A stretch of DNA of 40,576 nucleotides, taken from positions 1 to 40,576 of the forward strand of contig JAVIYP010000025.1 in NCBI GenBank assembly GCA_031323845.1, in the 5' to 3' direction. The position numbers were made by a program, and so were the translations under genes. The DNA comes from PUPG01 sp031323845 (lineage in GTDB: Bacteria > Bacteroidota > Bacteroidia > Bacteroidales > UBA7960). Shown in pieces: positions 8,336-18,144 of the stretch. Below the pieces are notes generated by a model that did not search any database, was not told the DNA's origin, and worked only from the letters and a program-made list of their open reading frames with translations. Within the stretch, counting starts at the first letter, position 1. Each line of letters starts with the position of its first letter.

Positions 8336-9013
8336 TCAGCTTCTTCTTCCCATAAAGATCATAATATAGTAGAGCAATGTTGCCAGCGAGGCGAGAGCTG
8401 CCACAACGTAGGTAAGCGCGGCCCATTTGAGTGCGTCCTTAGCGTGCGCGTGTTCCTGTCCGGATGTCATTCCGGTATTTGTGAGCCAGGCGAGGGCGCG
8501 TTTGGTGGCATCGAACTCTACGGGGAGTGTGATAAAACTGAACAAAGTGGTGGTTGCAAACATGACGATTCCGGCCAGCAGTATTCCCGGGAAGGCTTCC
8601 ACGGTTAGGATGCCGGCCAGGAGCACCCACTGCATGTACCTGGAGCTGACGCTGATGACAGGCACCAGGGTAGAACGCATCCGGAGGAAGGCGTATGCCC
8701 GTGCGTGCTGAACGGCATGTCCGCATTCGTGAGCAGCTACCGCAGCGGCAGCTACTGAACGGCCGTTATAGACTTCCGGACTAAGATTTACCGTCCGGTT
8801 GGCTGGATTGTAGTGGTCGGTCAGTTTACCGGGTGTGGAAATGACACGCACGCCTTCAACGCCGCTGTCGCGCAGCATCTTTTCGGCCACCTCCCTTCCG
8901 GAAAGACCGGTGCGAAGAGGTATCCGTGAGTATTTGACAAATTTTGACTTAAGCCGCGACGATACCATCCAGCTTAACAACATGAAAACGCCGAATATGA
9001 TGAAAATTTCCAT
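8336..9013 (-). CDS. Neutral zinc metallopeptidase, YugP type (Zn_peptidase_2)
   Basis: 225 residues. The zinc site HECGH is at residues 95-99 (H95, E96, H99), preceded by the typical NLSPEVYNGRSVAAAAVAAHE segment; a likely third ligand is Glu in LPVEFDATKRAL near residue 164. Hydrophobic stretches at 1-20, about 112-128, 130-157 and 198-218 make it an integral membrane protein. This matches the YugP family in length and motif order; members are widespread and poorly characterised. It is on the same strand as the HlyD operon but separated by 266 bp and a promoter-like sequence, so it is probably a separate unit. ATG at 9013. Confidence 0.88.
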   Translation of the reverse strand: MEIFIIFGVFMLLSWMVSSRLKSKFVKYSRIPLRTGLSGREVAEKMLRDSGVEGVRVISTPGKLTDHYNPANRTVNLSPEVYNGRSVAAAAVAAHECGHAVQHARAYAFLRMRSTLVPVISVSSRYMQWVLLAGILTVEAFPGILLAGIVMFATTTLFSFITLPVEFDATKRALAWLTNTGMTSGQEHAHAKDALKWAALTYVVAALASLATLLYYIMIFMGRRS

Positions 9014-9462
9014 TTTTTTCTTTTTGTAGGTTATGAACGATTGCGAATTATCAAAAAGTGCGCCATGCCTGTTGATGATGTCACATTGACGCCCGTTAAA
9101 AAAAGTTAAGCGTTTTTTTATGATTTATTTAAAAATTAGTTATTGTTTAATATTTTTTATATTTTTGAAAAAACTAACAAACGGTTTCTGATGACAAATT
9201 GATCTTGTTTATTATCCTCTGCCGGGCGTCCAGCTATTTCCGGCCGGGGTTTTATTATACAGTGACTTTCATCGTCAACTAAATAATTTTATTAACCAAA
9301 ACAGAAAGTTATGATATCAACTGCACGCCCGCCTTAAAGCAGTAAGTAAGGAAACTATTTACTTTTTAAAAAGATGCATCCGTTTTGTCATGTATGGATA
9401 ACTCAAAATAAAACGATTATTTTGGAAAACGGACAATCATTAATAAACCAAAAAAACTAATT
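9014..9462. other. AT-rich intergenic region between divergent genes
   Basis: This 449-bp stretch holds no credible gene. It is strongly AT-rich around 9100-9180 and should contain the promoters of both divergent neighbours. An exact -7 match (TATTTTTG, 9160-9167, plus strand) has no -33 partner and would leave a leader of about 300 nt. A weak hairpin (AAGTAA / TTACTT) lies around 9346-9366. No RNA gene recognised. Confidence 0.5.
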
Positions 9463-12400
9463 ATGAAAAGAAAAGTACTGTTTAGTATCCCGATGTTGTT
9501 TGCACTGATGGCATTTTTATCGGTGAGCACCATTGGACAAGAAGCCTGGATTGCTGAGAATATTCAGGACTGGGATTCCCAATCTTATGGGAATCATACA
9601 CAAGTTATTTCTGTTGGTACGGCAACAGCTACCGTCACAATGACAGATTGTTTAGTGAATCCGACGGGTTCAGCCAGTGGCACAGGATCAAATGGTTTTG
9701 TGCAAATGAGGGCAACAGTTCCCAGTGTCCTGTTACTGCCTGAAGTCCCGGGTGTTTCAGGCTTTGAGTTCAATATAGGGTCATTTGGAGCAGGAAGAAG
9801 CCTGCAGCTTCAATGGTACGACGGAGATGAATGGGTTGTGCTCACAACCTTTGAAGGGATCGGTGTTGCTGATGCCAATTATACGTTTGAATACTTTCTG
9901 GACGAACCTGCTTTGTTTAGATTGACAAACCCAAGCAATCCCGTGAAAGTATATGATATAATTGTATATGAGTATTCAGAGCCGGTTCAGGCTGCGGCGC
10001 CTACCTTTAATCCGGATGGCGGAACTTTTTTCAGCCCGGTGGATGTTATGATCACAACGCTGACAGATGATGCAACCATCTTTTATAGTCTCACCAGCGA
10101 CGAGGGTCCCTGGGAAGAGTATACAATGCCCGTGACGGTTGACGAAACAACAACACTTTATGCATACGCTGCCGCCGATGATCTTGACGACAGCAATGTT
10201 TCTTCGGCTACCTTCACCTTCCCTGAGGTAACGGAAGTGGCCACCCTGGCCGCGTTGCGCGACATGCCCGTCGACGGCACCATCTATATGTATACCGGTG
10301 AGGCTGTGATCGTGGCCATGGACGGCTTCCGCAACCGCAAGTTCATCCAGGACGAAACCGCTGCCATCCTGATCGACGATCAACCCGGCATTATTACTAC
10401 TGAATATGATTTGTATGACGTTATCACTAACGTTGCGGGCAAATTGAACATATTCAATAATATGGTACGGTTTCAGCCGGAAGCCAATACCGCTGCAGCT
10501 ACCCAAAATACTCCGGTGGCCCCGCAATTGTTTACCCTGGATGAGGTAACCACAGATGACCAGGCAAAGCTGATACATTTCGAGAATGTAAGTTTTCTGA
10601 ACATAAGCGATGGTCAGAATTTTTCAAACGGAACGAATTATACCATAACCGACGGCGTGGAAGAGTTTATACTCAGAACGGATTTCTGGAATGTTGATTT
10701 CATCGGTGAGCCCATCCCGCACACACCTCTGAACATCAGTGGTGTTATTGTTCAGTCACACGATGTGCTTCAGATCGTGCCGCGTTTTGCAGCTGATTTT
10801 GAAGATTTTGAAGAACCACTTGAGCCCGCTGAACCCATTGATCTTTTCACCTGGATCGATAAAACCGGTGACAACCTGCCAACACAGATTGGAAGCGGCG
10901 GTAATGCCCGCGCAGCTGCCCTGTATATGGACCGCTATGTGATTGTGCCCTCGCGCGAAGGAGGACCAAACATCTGGGTTTGGGACAGTCATGACCCCGA
11001 TCTGCCACCTTTCGCTCTCGATTATGGTGTGGATGTCATCGCACCGCTTACCTTCCCGATCAACTATGTAAGGACTGCCGGAGATGCCATCTATGTGTCG
11101 AACCTCTCGCTCAACCCTGCAGGTGACGGATGGGCGCAGGGCGTATTCCAGATCTATCGCTGGGATGGCCTGGATGCCGCTCCAGAAGTTGTAGTAAGCT
11201 TTGATGCACTTCCGGGTCGACTAGGAGATGCATTCTCCATCATAGGGGATCCAAAAGCCGACGGGCATATCATCGCACACATCAACACTACTAAAGAATT
11301 CAGGGTATGGAACTTCGAAAACGGTGTACTGCTCAACGAAGACGATCCCGACCTGATCACCCTCGATGTGGGGACGCACCTCAACAACCATGGTATCTAT
11401 AATGCTATACCAGGTGAAGATGACCTGTTTATAGTAACGAGTAACAATCGTGGTATGCTGTTGGCAAACCTGGACGGTGATGTACTAGCCGAATGGGGTA
11501 CTGACATCGTTGAACAACGCACGTACGATCCCAATATATTTTATTACGATGGGAAACGCTACCTGACTTATACAATCAACAACGAAGGAAATCCCGATAT
11601 GGGTGCAAGATACCAGATCGTGGATATTTCGATGGGCAATACCGTACAGGAAGCTTTTGCAGCCATTACCAATTCCAATGAGTTCAACGACAGAATTGTT
11701 TATGATCTGCACATTGGAGCAGGCAATGCAAGTTTGACTGCAACCAATCAGGCAATTGTTAATGAACATGGCGAAGTGCTTATCTTGGCACACGTTGTCG
11801 GTCGCGGATTCGTTTTGGAGGGCACAACACTTCCTCCTGAAGACGATGCCATCGTGATCACTGAATTCCCATGGCTCGAAAGCTTTGAAGATGAATTCCC
11901 GCCCGAAGGCTGGACAAATACAACCTGGGAGCAAAGCACTTTTGGTAGTCCAAATACCGGCGATGAATGGGCCTACAGTAATCTGGCCGGATCAGAACTT
12001 ACTACTCCTGAGATTGTAATTCCCGATGAGGATGTTTATGCGCTATCATTCTGGTACAGGGCTGAAAGTGCAACGAACCCACAAAACATGGATGTGTTGC
12101 TCAGCACCGATGGCGAAAACTTTGATGTAGTGGTTGCAGAAATTGTTGGTGCGACCAATACAGTTTACCAGGAAGTAGTGTATGAACTTGAAGACCTCGC
12201 TGGTGAAAGCATCTGGGTTAAATTTATAGGACAAAGCGGAACAGGCGGATGGTCATGGGGTATCTTGCTGGATGATGTCGGTGTCACTGAATACATCCCA
12301 CCGGTATTTTTCACCGTTACCTTCGAAGTAGAAGACGAAGACGGATTGGAGATTACTGATGCGGTGATTACACTTAACGGAGTGTCCAACCTGGAAGGTG

Positions 12401-15400
12401 ACTACATATTTGAAGTGGAAGCAGGAACTTATGACTACCTCGTTACCGCTTTAGGATATGATGACTTTGAAGGAACGGTTGAAGTTGTTGACGAAGATGT
12501 CGATGTACTTGTTATTTTGATTGAAGAAACCCCGTCATACTGCGCAGGCGGTCCCAGCAGCACTGCCGATTCCAACGTGGAACACGTACACATCATTGGT
12601 GCCAATGACACCGAAATTGACCACGAGGGTTGCCCGGGTGTCGTTGGTGTTGAAGACCTTACAGACCTCGTTGTGGACCTGCACCAGGGGCAGACATACA
12701 CCCTCTTCGTTAAGTTCGGTACTTGCGGTGGTAATTATGGAGGTGCAGGCTCTGTTTGGATTGACTGGGGTCAGAATTATACCTTCGATCCTGAAGACCT
12801 GATTCATGGAAGCACCGGTAATCCCGGCACTACCTGGGCAGATCCGGTCGAGATCACCTTTACAGTACCGCTGGATGCCGAACTTGGTAATACCGTTATG
12901 AGAGTGATGCAGCGGGAAGGCGGATCACTGCCGCTTGACCCCTGCGGAAGCTTCAGCTGGGGCTCGGTAATGGACTTTGGTGTCAATGTTCTTGAAGAAC
13001 TCGACACACCACCTATGCCACTTGACATTATCTTCAATCAGCCCTACCACGATGGCGGTAATGCCGCTGCCAGTGCGTTTGACACTGATTCCGAAATTGA
13101 TTTTGAGGTGGCCGATAACTTCTTTGACCTCGAAGATGAAATTGAAGAGTTTGTGTTCTATGGCCTTGCCATGAAGTTTGTTGAAGGGGCATGGACAGAA
13201 TTGGTACCCGATGATACAGAGCCCTTCTTTGTCCGTTTCTATGAATATGCAGAAGGCGAAACAACCGGACTTATTGCACCGGTATCGGGAACTTATGAAA
13301 TTGCTCTTATCGATGATTATGGCGATGGATGGAACGGAGGTTTAGTGTCAGTATATGTGAACGGTGTTGCCGTATTAACTGACATCACACTGGCCAGTGG
13401 TGCCGGTCCTGAATATCATGATTTTGAAGCAGAGGCTGGTGATGAAATATCCACCACCTACATTCCGGGAAGCTGGGCCTTTGAGAATTATTATGCAATT
13501 TTAGATCCTGACGGAAACATCATTGCAGAAGACGGTGGCACCTGGGATAATCCCGGAGCAACTACACCCACAGGCATTGAGCCAGGTGGTGACATAGCCG
13601 TGCTCGAACCCGACTGGGCTGATCCGCTCTATGATTTTTACCTGGATGCTGAAGTAACCCATGTAGGTCCGATCTGGAACGGTAACAGACAACTGTACAA
13701 GTTCACAGTTGTGTTTGATGAGCCCATTGACCTGGAGGAGGGCTGGATTTCTGCACAGATTGATGCAGACAACGGCAGCGGTACCTGGTTCCTCTGGTTG
13801 AACTCTCTTGCCGGAGATGCTTTGGCCTGGCAGCGCACCGATCCAGTAAGGGCTGCTTTCAGCCGTGATGTGGTTGATATGAGCGGCATCTCTGAAAAAG
13901 GAGCATTGTTCTCAAGCCGTGCTGCCCTCACCTACGACCTGGCTTACGAGCTCTGGGGAGGCGAACTGGCTGACCCACCGCTGTGTGCCAGCAATCCGGT
14001 TCCTGCTGACCTTGCCGAAAATATCAATATTAGCGGCAACCTAAGCTGGACAGGCGATCCTCTTGCCGATGGCTATAAGCTTTATTTCGGCACGCTGGGA
14101 GGCGACTGGGACCTCGTAGCCGGTGATGATCTCGGACTGACAACTTCTTATCCGTTCAGTGATCTTGAATACAGCACCGTCTATGAATGGAAAGTGGTAC
14201 CCTACAACGCAGCAGGCGACGCCGTAGACTGCCCGGTCTGGACTTTCACAACGAAAGAAGACCCCGTCCTTGTCCCGCCCTTGCTTGTAAACTTTGTTGG
14301 CACACCTTTCCCGCCAACAAACTGGACACGCTTTGCAGGTATACTTACTGATGATACTGAATTAGTTACCGGCAGTGCCTGGTTCCATCACGTATTTGGG
14401 AACCAAACACCTGGCACAAATAACAGCGCATACATTAATATGTATGGCACGAAAAACCACTGGCTGATCACTCCACCTATAAACCTCGGAGATGGCGGCT
14501 ACCAGGTGGAGTTTGACATTGCACTGACACCCTGGACAGGTACGGCCCAAGTCAATCTCGGTCCCGACGACTATGTAGCCTTCGTGATCTCCAGAGACGG
14601 CGGTGAAACCTGGTCGGATGCCAACGTGCTGATAGACTGGGATGAAAATGATGAGATCCTGCCAACCGGTAATCATATTACGCTGGATGTCACCGATGAA
14701 ACAGGTGTCGTAAAATTTGGCATCTATGCCGAAAGACCAAGTGGTTTCAGTCCTGACCTGAGGTTCTACTTCACCAACTTCCAGGTGCGCACACCCCCGG
14801 ATGAGCCGATCTTCCTGATTTCCGACGAGGAATGGGACTTTGGCGTAGTGGGTCTTGGTGAAGAGGCTGCAAAAGTCTTTACCATCACCAATGATGGCCC
14901 CGGAATCCTGACCGTTGAAGCTCCTGTTATTGACGTGACGGACGAATTCATCCTCATTTTTGATGATGAAGACTTCCCTGCAGAGCTTGAAGGTGATGAC
15001 GCCGTCAGCTTCCAGGTCATTTTCGCTCCTGAAACAGGCGGAGAGAAAACAGCCCAAGTAAGCATCGGTTATAATGACGGCGAAGCCCAAACAGCCTTTG
15101 TCGACCTGATGGGCGAAGGATTTGAGCGCCCGGCCGGCTCGACCTGCGGTAATCCCTATATTGCCGAACTGCCTTTGGTCGACTATATGGACAACACCGA
15201 GATCTATGGCAACGACTATCTGGGTACCTGGATTACGCCAACCACAAGCTACCTGAACGGACATGATTTCGTAGTACAGTTTACCCTTGAGGAAGCATCA
15301 CTGTTGAGTGGCAGCGTGGCAGGAAGCTGGACAGGCCTCATCATTGTGGCAGAGTGCCCCAACCCGACCACTCCCCCGCAAAGATTAGCATTTGCCGGAA

Positions 15401-17262
15401 GTGGCTCAGGTGGTTCATTCACAGATGTTCCACTCGACGCAGGCACCTATTTCGCCATTGTATCCACATGGCCGTCGCCCAACTTCACCGATTTCACACT
15501 GAACCTGTCGGCAGCGGTTGCACCTGACACCTTTGCCGTTACCTTCGATGTGGTTGATGAAGATGGTGTTGAGATCACGGATGCCGTCATCACACTTGAT
15601 GGAGTAACCAATGATCCGGGTGAGTATGTATTCGATATAGCTCCCGGCACCTATGACTATCTTGTTGTGGCCCTTGGTTATGAAAGTGTAACAGGCTCTG
15701 TTGAAGTGATTGATGAGGATGTAACGGTAATCGTGGAGATGACTGTTGCAGAAACCGTCGTTATTGATGAATTCCCATGGTTAGAGGACTTTGAAGGTGC
15801 AGAATTCCCGCCTGCCGGCTGGAATATCGTTAATGCAGAGGGAACAGTCCAGTGGGTTAGGTCATCAGCCCAAAACCATACCCCGGACGGGATGTACAGT
15901 GCTTTCCATAATTATCACACTTCAGTCAACCAGGAGACCTGGTTAATCACACCGGCAATTGAAGTGCCGGCTGATGATGATTACAACCTTTCCTTCTGGT
16001 CGTATAACACATTCCCGACATGGTATGGTCAGAACACGGTGATGATCTCTGCCGGAAGCGGCAACCCCGCTGATGGAGATTTCGTGGTTGTCTGGGCACC
16101 CGAGAGTGTAACTACCCCCTGGGAGGAAACAGTATTACCGCTTTCAGAGTATGCCGGTGAAACCATCTATGTTGCCTTTATTTACGAAGGACTGGATGCT
16201 CACGGCTGGTACCTCGATGATGTCATGGTGGCTACAGCACCTGAAGTTAGCCTGATCACCTTCAATGTTGAAGATGTTGACGGCAATGCTATTGTTGATG
16301 CTGTTGTCACGCTCAACGGTGTTGAATATGAGCCCGGCGAGTATGTGTTCGAACTTGACCCGGGTACTTATACCTACTCGGTAAGCAAGCTCTGCTACCT
16401 GACCGTGACCGGCGAATTCGTTGCCGACGGTGATATGGAGATCAATGTGGTGCTCGAGACCTTGCCTGGCGACGCCAACGCAGATGGTGTTGTGGATGTG
16501 CTCGACGTGATTGCCATTGCCAATTACTACGTGGATAACGATCCGGAACCGTTCTGCTTCGACAATGCCGATGTGAACGGTGACGGTTATGTCAACGTAA
16601 TAGACCTTATTGGTGTGGTGAACATCTATTCCAGCGGCAAGATCCTGGTTTATGCCGGCCTCGAGTCAGATACAGCCCATATCTTTGCCACACGCAACGG
16701 TATTCTGCTCGACAGCGACGGTACCCTTGCGGGTCTGCAGTTTGAACTCAGCGGAAGCAACATGAACGCCATTTCCCTGCAGCTTGACCTGCCCGGATAT
16801 GAGCTCATCTATACCTACGCAGATGGAAGCATCAGGGCTATGATCTTCAGCCTTGACAACACACCCATCCCAACAGGTAAGATCTCGCTGCTTAGCTTCG
16901 AAGGAGATGCCGGTACATACACCCTCTCTGAAGTAATTGCCGGTAACCTCAATGCTGAAGAAGTACCCGTGATAGTACACAGTGACGTTGAAACAGGCCT
17001 GGATACCGCCTCCGAATTAGAATTCAAGGCGTATCCGAATCCTGCAAGCGATGTGCTGTATGTTGACATCAACAACCTGTCAGGCGACCTGCTGAAGGTA
17101 ACCCTGATCAATGCTGCCGGACAGCTTGTTGAAACTCAGCAGATTCAGGTACAGGGTCGTACGCAGCTTATGTTTAACGTGTCTGTGCTCAACCCGGGCA
17201 TATACATGTTAAGGCTTGAAAACCAAGAAGGTGTCCTCGTTGAGAGGATCATGGTGAAATAG
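9463..17262 (+). CDS. Giant T9SS surface protein with dockerin and repeated adhesin-type modules
   Basis: 2599 residues, very acidic. Signal peptide 1-26 (LMAFLSVSTIGQ). Order, approximate residues: beta domain; chitobiase-type/FN3-like domain (178-248); OB-fold-like segment (250-455); propeller-like region resembling DUF4623 (460-785); choice-of-anchor J (cleaved-adhesin-like) domain (802-944); carboxypeptidase-regulatory-like module (950-1022); GEVED domain (1026-1178); a beta domain apparently interrupted by a DDYGDGWNGG domain (1187-1505); FN3-like (1505-1600); second choice-of-anchor J-like domain (1607-1779); ASH/choice-of-anchor D (1783-1887); PPC-like (1895-2017); second regulatory module (2025-2095); third choice-of-anchor J (2102-2258); third module (2264-2334); type I dockerin (2335-2392, two DxNxDG loops); a possible cohesin-like fold (2393-2515); T9SS sorting domain (2519-2599, AYPNPAS). 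Likely an exposed adhesin or scaffold; no catalytic domain recognised. Confidence 0.92.
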   Translation: MKRKVLFSIPMLFALMAFLSVSTIGQEAWIAENIQDWDSQSYGNHTQVISVGTATATVTMTDCLVNPTGSASGTGSNGFVQMRATVPSVLLLPEVPGVSGFEFNIGSFGAGRSLQLQWYDGDEWVVLTTFEGIGVADANYTFEYFLDEPALFRLTNPSNPVKVYDIIVYEYSEPVQAAAPTFNPDGGTFFSPVDVMITTLTDDATIFYSLTSDEGPWEEYTMPVTVDETTTLYAYAAADDLDDSNVSSATFTFPEVTEVATLAALRDMPVDGTIYMYTGEAVIVAMDGFRNRKFIQDETAAILIDDQPGIITTEYDLYDVITNVAGKLNIFNNMVRFQPEANTAAATQNTPVAPQLFTLDEVTTDDQAKLIHFENVSFLNISDGQNFSNGTNYTITDGVEEFILRTDFWNVDFIGEPIPHTPLNISGVIVQSHDVLQIVPRFAADFEDFEEPLEPAEPIDLFTWIDKTGDNLPTQIGSGGNARAAALYMDRYVIVPSREGGPNIWVWDSHDPDLPPFALDYGVDVIAPLTFPINYVRTAGDAIYVSNLSLNPAGDGWAQGVFQIYRWDGLDAAPEVVVSFDALPGRLGDAFSIIGDPKADGHIIAHINTTKEFRVWNFENGVLLNEDDPDLITLDVGTHLNNHGIYNAIPGEDDLFIVTSNNRGMLLANLDGDVLAEWGTDIVEQRTYDPNIFYYDGKRYLTYTINNEGNPDMGARYQIVDISMGNTVQEAFAAITNSNEFNDRIVYDLHIGAGNASLTATNQAIVNEHGEVLILAHVVGRGFVLEGTTLPPEDDAIVITEFPWLESFEDEFPPEGWTNTTWEQSTFGSPNTGDEWAYSNLAGSELTTPEIVIPDEDVYALSFWYRAESATNPQNMDVLLSTDGENFDVVVAEIVGATNTVYQEVVYELEDLAGESIWVKFIGQSGTGGWSWGILLDDVGVTEYIPPVFFTVTFEVEDEDGLEITDAVITLNGVSNLEGDYIFEVEAGTYDYLVTALGYDDFEGTVEVVDEDVDVLVILIEETPSYCAGGPSSTADSNVEHVHIIGANDTEIDHEGCPGVVGVEDLTDLVVDLHQGQTYTLFVKFGTCGGNYGGAGSVWIDWGQNYTFDPEDLIHGSTGNPGTTWADPVEITFTVPLDAELGNTVMRVMQREGGSLPLDPCGSFSWGSVMDFGVNVLEELDTPPMPLDIIFNQPYHDGGNAAASAFDTDSEIDFEVADNFFDLEDEIEEFVFYGLAMKFVEGAWTELVPDDTEPFFVRFYEYAEGETTGLIAPVSGTYEIALIDDYGDGWNGGLVSVYVNGVAVLTDITLASGAGPEYHDFEAEAGDEISTTYIPGSWAFENYYAILDPDGNIIAEDGGTWDNPGATTPTGIEPGGDIAVLEPDWADPLYDFYLDAEVTHVGPIWNGNRQLYKFTVVFDEPIDLEEGWISAQIDADNGSGTWFLWLNSLAGDALAWQRTDPVRAAFSRDVVDMSGISEKGALFSSRAALTYDLAYELWGGELADPPLCASNPVPADLAENINISGNLSWTGDPLADGYKLYFGTLGGDWDLVAGDDLGLTTSYPFSDLEYSTVYEWKVVPYNAAGDAVDCPVWTFTTKEDPVLVPPLLVNFVGTPFPPTNWTRFAGILTDDTELVTGSAWFHHVFGNQTPGTNNSAYINMYGTKNHWLITPPINLGDGGYQVEFDIALTPWTGTAQVNLGPDDYVAFVISRDGGETWSDANVLIDWDENDEILPTGNHITLDVTDETGVVKFGIYAERPSGFSPDLRFYFTNFQVRTPPDEPIFLISDEEWDFGVVGLGEEAAKVFTITNDGPGILTVEAPVIDVTDEFILIFDDEDFPAELEGDDAVSFQVIFAPETGGEKTAQVSIGYNDGEAQTAFVDLMGEGFERPAGSTCGNPYIAELPLVDYMDNTEIYGNDYLGTWITPTTSYLNGHDFVVQFTLEEASLLSGSVAGSWTGLIIVAECPNPTTPPQRLAFAGSGSGGSFTDVPLDAGTYFAIVSTWPSPNFTDFTLNLSAAVAPDTFAVTFDVVDEDGVEITDAVITLDGVTNDPGEYVFDIAPGTYDYLVVALGYESVTGSVEVIDEDVTVIVEMTVAETVVIDEFPWLEDFEGAEFPPAGWNIVNAEGTVQWVRSSAQNHTPDGMYSAFHNYHTSVNQETWLITPAIEVPADDDYNLSFWSYNTFPTWYGQNTVMISAGSGNPADGDFVVVWAPESVTTPWEETVLPLSEYAGETIYVAFIYEGLDAHGWYLDDVMVATAPEVSLITFNVEDVDGNAIVDAVVTLNGVEYEPGEYVFELDPGTYTYSVSKLCYLTVTGEFVADGDMEINVVLETLPGDANADGVVDVLDVIAIANYYVDNDPEPFCFDNADVNGDGYVNVIDLIGVVNIYSSGKILVYAGLESDTAHIFATRNGILLDSDGTLAGLQFELSGSNMNAISLQLDLPGYELIYTYADGSIRAMIFSLDNTPIPTGKISLLSFEGDAGTYTLSEVIAGNLNAEEVPVIVHSDVETGLDTASELEFKAYPNPASDVLYVDINNLSGDLLKVTLINAAGQLVETQQIQVQGRTQLMFNVSVLNPGIYMLRLENQEGVLVERIMVK

Positions 17263-17285
17263 TCCTTCCCTTTGGTTTTTACCCG

Positions 17286-17319
17286 AAAAGCCCCGGCTGT
17301 TTCTGGCCGGGGCTTTTTT
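17286..17319 (+). terminator. Rho-independent terminator
   Basis: A perfect 9-bp GC-rich stem (AGCCCCGGC / GCCGGGGCT) with an 8-nt loop, extendable by three A-T pairs, is followed by a T run. It starts about 24 bp after the stop codon of the 2599-residue protein gene and isolates it from surE. Confidence 0.9.
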
Positions 17320-17321
17320 AG

Positions 17322-17352
17322 TTGCCAAAACGCCAATTTCTGATTAGTTTTG
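17322..17352 (+). promoter_or_regulatory. Putative Bacteroidota promoter of surE
   Basis: TTG (17322-17324) and TAGTTTTG (17345-17352) are spaced by 20 nt, matching TTTG-N19-TAnnTTTG closely. Transcription would start about 9 nt before the surE ATG, giving a very short leader. The -7 box overlaps the in-frame TTG at 17350, which argues for the ATG at 17368 as the start. Confidence 0.55.
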
Positions 17353-17367
17353 TGGAAAAATTTCACT

Positions 17368-18144
17368 ATGAGTAAAAAACCTTTAATACTGATTACTAAC
17401 GATGACGGCATCATGGCTCCCGGGATCCGGCACCTCGTGAAATATATGCTGGAGCTGGGTGAAGTGGTGGTGGTGGCGCCAGACAAACCGCAAAGCGGAA
17501 TGGGCCACGCGGTAACCATGACCGTGCCCCTGAGACTGGAAAAGATCACCGTCAACAGCGATCATGACGAATACAGCTGCAGCGGCACTCCGGTTGACTG
17601 TGTGAAGCTGGCGGTAAACAAAGTGCTGAAAAGAAAGCCCGACCTGCTTGTTTCAGGTATCAACCACGGTTCTAATGCCTCCATAAGCGTCATTTACAGC
17701 GGCACTATGTCGGCAGCCATCGAAGGCAGCATGGAAACCATCCCGTCAATTGGTTTCTCACTGCTCGATTATCGTTTTGATGCCGACTTTACGCCATCGA
17801 AAAAATATGTACAGCGCATTGCTGCCAATGTCCTCAAGCACGGACTGCCAAAAGGTGTCTGCCTGAACGTAAACATACCGGCAATTCCTGAAGAAGAGAT
17901 CAGGGGTGTGAAAATATGCCGGCAGGCGCGCGGAAACTGGAACGAAGAATTTGACCACCGCAAAGATCCGACCAAAAAAGAATATTTCTGGCTTACCGGT
18001 CAGTTTGTACTGCATGAAGACAGCAATGAAACCGATATATGGGCGCTGGAAAACAAATACATTTCTGTAGTGCCTACGCAATTTGACTTTACGGCCTATA
18101 ACGTTATTTCGGAACTCAACACCTGGAAATTTGAAGTTGAATAA
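17368..18144 (+). CDS. surE: 5'/3'-nucleotidase SurE
   Basis: 258 residues, full length for the family. The metal-binding NDDG motif is at residues 11-14, followed by APGI, the PDKPQSGMGHAVT segment, CSGTPVDCVKLA and SGINHGSN, all diagnostic of SurE. The enzyme removes phosphate from nucleoside monophosphates in the cytoplasm and is linked to stationary-phase survival and nucleotide pool control in other bacteria. The ATG at 17368 is preferred over the TTG at 17350 because the latter lies in the promoter -7 box. The next gene overlaps its 3' end, so the three genes surE, small membrane protein and lpxB appear to form one operon. Confidence 0.95.
   Translation: MSKKPLILITNDDGIMAPGIRHLVKYMLELGEVVVVAPDKPQSGMGHAVTMTVPLRLEKITVNSDHDEYSCSGTPVDCVKLAVNKVLKRKPDLLVSGINHGSNASISVIYSGTMSAAIEGSMETIPSIGFSLLDYRFDADFTPSKKYVQRIAANVLKHGLPKGVCLNVNIPAIPEEEIRGVKICRQARGNWNEEFDHRKDPTKKEYFWLTGQFVLHEDSNETDIWALENKYISVVPTQFDFTAYNVISELNTWKFEVE

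Noticed and set aside
9160..9167. TATTTTTG as the main promoter of the giant gene
   Set aside because: No -33 box at the right distance, and it lies about 300 bp from the start codon in very AT-rich DNA where chance matches are expected.
14362..15264. 300-codon open frame on the minus strand inside the giant gene
   Set aside because: It lies fully antisense to conserved domains of the 2599-residue protein, has no family resemblance and no own promoter; it is a by-product of the codon use of the real gene.
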